Source of the DNA: Nitrospinota bacterium
GTDB taxonomy: Bacteria > UBA8248 > JACPRG01
DNA length: 25,561 bases
NCBI GenBank assembly: GCA_030740135.1
Contig: JASLXW010000006.1
Location: 1 to 25,561, forward strand
Direction of reading: 5' to 3'
Shown here in pieces: positions 22,218 through 25,561 of this stretch. The notes beneath the pieces are model-generated. The model had not been told where the DNA came from, did no database searches, and saw only the letters and a program-made list of their open reading frames with translations. The translations under genes were made by a program, and so were the position numbers. How positions within the stretch are numbered: the stretch's first letter is position 1; the number at the start of each line of letters is the position of its first letter.

Positions 22218-23198
22218 TCAGCAGAAAAGCGCCGGCCGGATGGAGGCCATCACTGCGCCAACGATGGGTGAGTGCCACCCGCGATCGACGAACTCATCGT
22301 ACACGGGCAATCGAAGCTCCAGGTCGATGTCGAACTCGGCGAGATACCTGCGCAGCCCTTCCGTGTCCGGCCAGGGGTGATTGGGATTGATCAGGTCCGG
22401 CTCGTCCGAAAGCCCGCCGATGTCGTCGGCGCCCGCTTCCACGGCTTCCAGGACGTGCGGAACCAGGTTGGGCGGAATCTGGATGTGGACGTCATCAGGG
22501 AGAATCGCCCGGGCCTCGCGGACCATCTCCAACGTTTCCGCTATCGAGGGCTCGGGCCAACCCGCCATCGGCGTTCCCTCCTGGACGTTGAGGGGCTGGA
22601 CGATGACCTCCATCAGGTGCCCGTAGGTTTCATGGAGCCCGGCCAGGGCCTCGAGGGTGTCGGTCCGCTCCCGCCGGCGCTCGCCGATGCCGAACAGGAT
22701 CCCCGACGTGAAGGGAATCTGGAGCTCGCCGGCCGCCCGGACGGTCTCCAGCCGCAGGGCGGCCGCCTTCGTCGGCGCGAAATTGTGGGCGATCCCCGCC
22801 TCGACGGCCGGACTCAGCGACTCCACCATCACGCCCATCGAAGCGTTTACGTCTTTCAGCCGGGCCAGCTCGTCCAACGTCAGGGTCCCGATGTTGGTGT
22901 GAGGCAAAAGCCCTTCTTCCAGAAGGATTTCGCAGGCCCCGCGGGTGTAATCCACGTACGTGGGAAACCCCCACGCATTCAGCTCCGCCCGCATTATGGG
23001 GTGGTCGTCCGGCCGCTCGCCCGTCATCACGAGCGCCTCGACGGCGCCCTTCGCGGCTTCCCGCCGGGCGGCTTCCCGGATCTGCTCCCGGGTCATGAGG
23101 ACCGGTTGGTTGGAGCGGAAAGAACAATAACCGCAGTGGTTCCGGCACCAGTAGGTGATGGGAAGGGTGAAATTCCGGGAATAGGTCACCGTCTTCAC
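22218..23198 (-). CDS. cofG: FO synthase subunit 1, radical SAM (CofG)
   Basis: This is a 326-residue radical SAM protein with the cluster motif CRNHCGYC (Cys18, Cys22, Cys25) close to the N-terminus, in a FTLPITYWC context. It also has MTGERPDDHP (the CofG TGExP motif), GVMVESLSPAV, TSGILFGIGE and VIVQPLN. It forms the deazaflavin ring of FO from the CofH product. The start is GTG at 23198 with AAAGGA about nine bases upstream. CofG and CofH are separate chains here, unlike the fused FbiC of actinobacteria. It is the first gene of the F420 operon. The 148-bp gap upstream (23199-23346) has a TAGAAT -10-like hexamer near the start of the gene but no matching -35. Confidence 0.95.
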   Translation of the reverse strand: MKTVTYSRNFTLPITYWCRNHCGYCSFRSNQPVLMTREQIREAARREAAKGAVEALVMTGERPDDHPIMRAELNAWGFPTYVDYTRGACEILLEEGLLPHTNIGTLTLDELARLKDVNASMGVMVESLSPAVEAGIAHNFAPTKAAALRLETVRAAGELQIPFTSGILFGIGERRRERTDTLEALAGLHETYGHLMEVIVQPLNVQEGTPMAGWPEPSIAETLEMVREARAILPDDVHIQIPPNLVPHVLEAVEAGADDIGGLSDEPDLINPNHPWPDTEGLRRYLAEFDIDLELRLPVYDEFVDRGWHSPIVGAVMASIRPALFC

Positions 23199-23346
23199 GC
23201 AGTGCGTTCCTTTCGCGTCCCCCGAAACAGCTATTCTAACACATCAGTACCGCAAGAGATTTCTCGTCCGGCGGGCGGATGTCCTTGGGTCCCCCGGGTT
23301 GGAGAGGGGGATCGCAACCTGGGTTCCGGCGGCGCGGGGCGGGTCA

Positions 23347-23940
23347 TCAGGAAATCGTATGGGCCGCTTCAAACGCCGCAATCCTGGATTCGTGTTTCAA
23401 GGTCAGGTCGATGTCGTCCAGACCCTCGATCAGACACTTTTTGGAGAAAGGATCGATATCGAAATGGTGCGCTTCTCCTTCGGCCGTCGTGACCGTCTGC
23501 CCCTTCAAATCAACGGACAGGGCGACGCCGGGCTCCGCTTCGCACCGGGCCGCGAGGTCGTTGACGGTCCCTTTATCCAGAACGACGGGGAGCAGGCCGT
23601 TTTTCAAGCAGTTGTTATAGAAAATGTCCGCAAAGGAGGGGGCGATGACCACCCGGAATCCGGCCTGCTGGATGGCCCAGGGGGCGTGCTCCCGGGAGCT
23701 TCCGCAGCCGAAGTTGCTCCCGGTCAGAAGAATCTCGGACCCTTCATAAGCCGGGTCGTTCATGACGAAGTCCGGTTTCGGCTCGCCCTCGGGCGTGAAA
23801 CGCCAGTCAATGAAAAGAAACCGGCCGAATCCCGTCTTTTCGATCCGCTTCAGGAACTGTTTCGGAATGATCTGATCGGTGTCCACGTCCGCCCGATTGA
23901 GCGGCATGACCTTTCCGGTGAAATGCTTGAATGGCTCCAT
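23347..23940 (-). CDS. leuD: 3-isopropylmalate dehydratase small subunit (LeuD)
   Basis: The 197-residue protein has the LeuD length. It shows NRADVDTDQIIP (15-26), the conserved GSNFGCGSSREHAPWA active-site loop and FADIFYNNCLKNGLLP. It joins LeuC to convert 2-isopropylmalate to 3-isopropylmalate through cis-dehydration in leucine biosynthesis. The ATG at 23940 is only seven bases from the leuC stop, so the two are coupled. Homoaconitase or citraconate-type small subunits share the fold, but the length and loop fit LeuD best. Whether transcription continues into cofG across the 148-bp gap is unclear. Confidence 0.95.
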   Translation of the reverse strand: MEPFKHFTGKVMPLNRADVDTDQIIPKQFLKRIEKTGFGRFLFIDWRFTPEGEPKPDFVMNDPAYEGSEILLTGSNFGCGSSREHAPWAIQQAGFRVVIAPSFADIFYNNCLKNGLLPVVLDKGTVNDLAARCEAEPGVALSVDLKGQTVTTAEGEAHHFDIDPFSKKCLIEGLDDIDLTLKHESRIAAFEAAHTIS

Positions 23941-23947
23941 CAGTTTT

Positions 23948-25351
23948 TCAACTCCATTCCCGGATGTCTACGAAATGACCTTCGATGGCCGCGGCGGCGG
24001 CCATCGCCGGACTGACCAGGTGCGTGCGTCCGTCCCGACCCTGGCGTCCTTCGAAGTTCCGGTTCGACGTGCTGGCGCACCTTTCTTTCGGATTGAGAAT
24101 GTCCTCGTTCATGCCCAGGCACATGCTGCACCCGGACTCCCGCCACTCGAAGCCGGCCTCGGTGAAGATGCGGTCGAGCCCCCGCTCTTCGGCGGCCCGC
24201 TTGACCGATTGAGAACCCGGGACAACCATCGCGCCCACGTTCGAATGGACCTTTTTCCCTTCGACAACCTTTGCCGCCACCGTCAGATCCAGGAGCCGGG
24301 AATTCGTGCAGGAGCCGATGAAGACCCGGTCGATCGGAATGTCCGAAATCGACGTGCCGGCTTCCAGGCCCATGTATTCCAAGGCGCGCCCGGCCGCCTG
24401 GCGGTCGGCTTCGTTGTCCATTTTCCGCGGATCGGGGACCTCGCCCGTGACGTCCGTGACCATGCCGGGATTCGTGCCCCATGTGACCTGGGGGGCGATT
24501 TCGGCCGCGTCCACGACAACCTCCCGGTCGAAATGCGCGCCGTCGTCGCTCCGAAGGGTTCGCCAGAACTCGACCCGATCCTGAAACGCTTTGCCCTTGG
24601 GGACGTGCCGCCGCCCCTCCAGGAAGGCGAAAGTCACATCGTCCGGGGCGATCATGCCGGCCCGGGCGCCCGCCTCGATGGACATGTTGCACACCGTCAT
24701 CCGTTCTTCCATGGACAACGCCTCGATGGCCTCGCCCCGGTACTCGATGACGTGTCCCACGCCGCCGCTGACACCGATCCGGCCGATAATGGAAAGGATG
24801 ATGTCTTTCGCCGTGACGCCGAAGCCGCAGCGGCGGTTCACCGTGACGGCGAGGGTCTTCGGCTTGGATTGCAACAGGCACTGGGTCGCCAGGACGTGCT
24901 CCACTTCGCTCGTGCCGACACCGATGGCAAGGTCCCCGAAGGCCCCGTGCGTCGCGGTGTGGCTGTCCCCGCAGACGATGGTCTTGCCGGGTTGCGTAAT
25001 TCCGAGCTCGGGCCCGATGACGTGGACGATCCCCTGGTCGGGACTGTTCAGGTCGAACAGCGTGACGCCGAATTCCCGGCAGTTTTTCGCCAACGCATCC
25101 ACTTGCTGCTTCGAGATCTGATCGACAATCGGCAGACTGCGGTCGGTCGTGGGCACGTTGTGGTCCATCGTTGCGAAGGTCAGGTCCGTCCGGCGGACCT
25201 TCCGGCCCGACATGCGCATACCTTCGAAGGCCTGAGGGCTCGTGACTTCATGGACCAAATGGCAATCCACATAAAGAATCGCCGGCTGGCCCTGCTCCTC
25301 ATGCACCACATGTGCGTCCCAGACCTTCTCAAAGAGTGTACGGAGCGCCAT
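23948..25351 (-). CDS. leuC: 3-isopropylmalate dehydratase large subunit (LeuC)
   Basis: The ATG at 25351 is preceded by AAAGGAGA at ideal spacing and gives 467 residues, the usual LeuC length. The frame is open another 22 codons upstream, but these are not conserved in character. The [4Fe-4S] cluster ligands are Cys348 (GSCTNSR), Cys408 and Cys411 (GCSMCLGMN), matching the spacing in E. coli LeuC. Other family motifs are [21 protein letters not shown] and IGRIGVSGG. With LeuD it makes the isomerase of leucine biosynthesis. A 6-bp hairpin (25376-25393) lies in the leader just before the ribosome site. Confidence 0.96.
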   Translation of the reverse strand: MALRTLFEKVWDAHVVHEEQGQPAILYVDCHLVHEVTSPQAFEGMRMSGRKVRRTDLTFATMDHNVPTTDRSLPIVDQISKQQVDALAKNCREFGVTLFDLNSPDQGIVHVIGPELGITQPGKTIVCGDSHTATHGAFGDLAIGVGTSEVEHVLATQCLLQSKPKTLAVTVNRRCGFGVTAKDIILSIIGRIGVSGGVGHVIEYRGEAIEALSMEERMTVCNMSIEAGARAGMIAPDDVTFAFLEGRRHVPKGKAFQDRVEFWRTLRSDDGAHFDREVVVDAAEIAPQVTWGTNPGMVTDVTGEVPDPRKMDNEADRQAAGRALEYMGLEAGTSISDIPIDRVFIGSCTNSRLLDLTVAAKVVEGKKVHSNVGAMVVPGSQSVKRAAEERGLDRIFTEAGFEWRESGCSMCLGMNEDILNPKERCASTSNRNFEGRQGRDGRTHLVSPAMAAAAAIEGHFVDIREWS

Positions 25352-25375
25352 GATTCTCCTTTGCCCCCTTCCGCC

Positions 25376-25393
25376 CGGGCTCGGGAAAGCCCG
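25376..25393 (-). promoter_or_regulatory. Short leader hairpin before leuC
   Basis: On the minus strand, CGGGCT pairs with AGCCCG (25388-25393 with 25376-25381) around a six-base loop. It lies about ten bases upstream of the AAAGGAGA ribosome site, so it could affect initiation. No leader peptide rich in leucine codons and no T-run is seen, so classic attenuation is not supported. Confidence 0.25.
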
Positions 25394-25561
25394 TCCTCCG
25401 GGCCGCGTTTGCTTCAACGCCAGGGTGCGATGAAATGTTCAAATTAGACACTGATTTCGGGACTGTTACGCCTCTCCAGGGTATAATCGCCCGCCGTACA
25501 AATCAAGTCCGTGTATGGGTTCAAGACATATGAGACACGGGGGCCGTTTTTTTGAATGTTT

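Noticed and set aside
21027..22271. 414-codon plus-strand open frame over cofH
   Set aside because: Antisense to CofH, whose radical SAM motifs are unambiguous.
23879..25447. 522-codon plus-strand open frame over leuC
   Set aside because: A GC-driven shadow of leuC; no recognisable protein features.
25482..25487. Plus-strand TATAAT as a promoter for a gene beyond the window
   Set aside because: No -35 at the right spacing and no extended -10; kept only as a weak small-RNA idea.
1..25561. CRISPR array, tRNA or rRNA genes
   Set aside because: No regularly spaced direct repeats and no tRNA or rRNA-like sequence were seen on reading either strand.

Overview
The window is a high-GC, gene-dense bacterial chromosome segment. 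Nearly every gene has recognisable homologues. Three things suggest an uncultured soil, sediment or marine bacterium: complete coenzyme F420 biosynthesis with separate CofG and CofH, a bc-type complex fused genetically to a nine-haem cytochrome c, and hydantoinase-type genes. Lineages such as Methylomirabilota/Rokubacteria, Tectomicrobia or deep Desulfobacterota-like groups would fit, but this is an inference from gene content. No rRNA, tRNA or marker gene is present to settle it.

Layout, left to right. (1) 1-4835, minus strand: a catabolic-looking operon read leftwards: FAD flavoprotein, minimal [2Fe-2S] protein, HyuA, then HyuB, which runs off the left edge. A DapA/aldolase-family gene (5179-6120) diverges from it across a 343-bp region that holds a nested inverted repeat. 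(2) About 6121-10934: an accessory segment. It contains a broken IS1380-type transposase, an M23-family lipoprotein, a 3' scrap of a TauE/SafE transporter gene, a class III nucleotidyl cyclase with TPRs, and a small inverted-repeat element. (3) 11069-13946, minus strand: a respiratory operon of Rieske protein, cytochrome b6-type subunit and nonahaem cytochrome c. A cytochrome c'-like gene (14228-14650) is divergent from it. (4) 14734-16585: a cupin-like gene with a good promoter, a methyltransferase and a VOC protein. (5) 16664-23198, minus strand: a tightly packed F420 operon, cofG-cofH-nitroreductase-cofD-cofC-cofE, followed by translationally coupled HD-domain and methyltransferase genes. 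(6) 23347-25351, minus strand: leuD and leuC of leucine biosynthesis.

How the parts work together. The F420 operon encodes every step from tyrosine plus the flavin precursor to F420-0 and its glutamylated forms. The free-standing nitroreductase sits where actinobacterial FbiB carries its C-terminal flavin domain, so it is a good candidate for the dehydro-F420-0 reductase of the phosphoenolpyruvate route. The Rieske/cyt b/nonahaem operon should oxidise quinol and pass electrons to periplasmic c-type haems, possibly including the nearby cytochrome c'. The flavoprotein/[2Fe-2S]/HyuAB operon looks like a degradation module with an unknown substrate.

The most interesting items are the F420 operon with its added reductase and tail genes, the flavoprotein/hydantoinase combination, the nonahaem bc-type complex with a palindrome-framed promoter, and several unexplained palindromic elements. 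I found no wholly novel system. All calls come from reading the sequence and from family knowledge; no database search was run.
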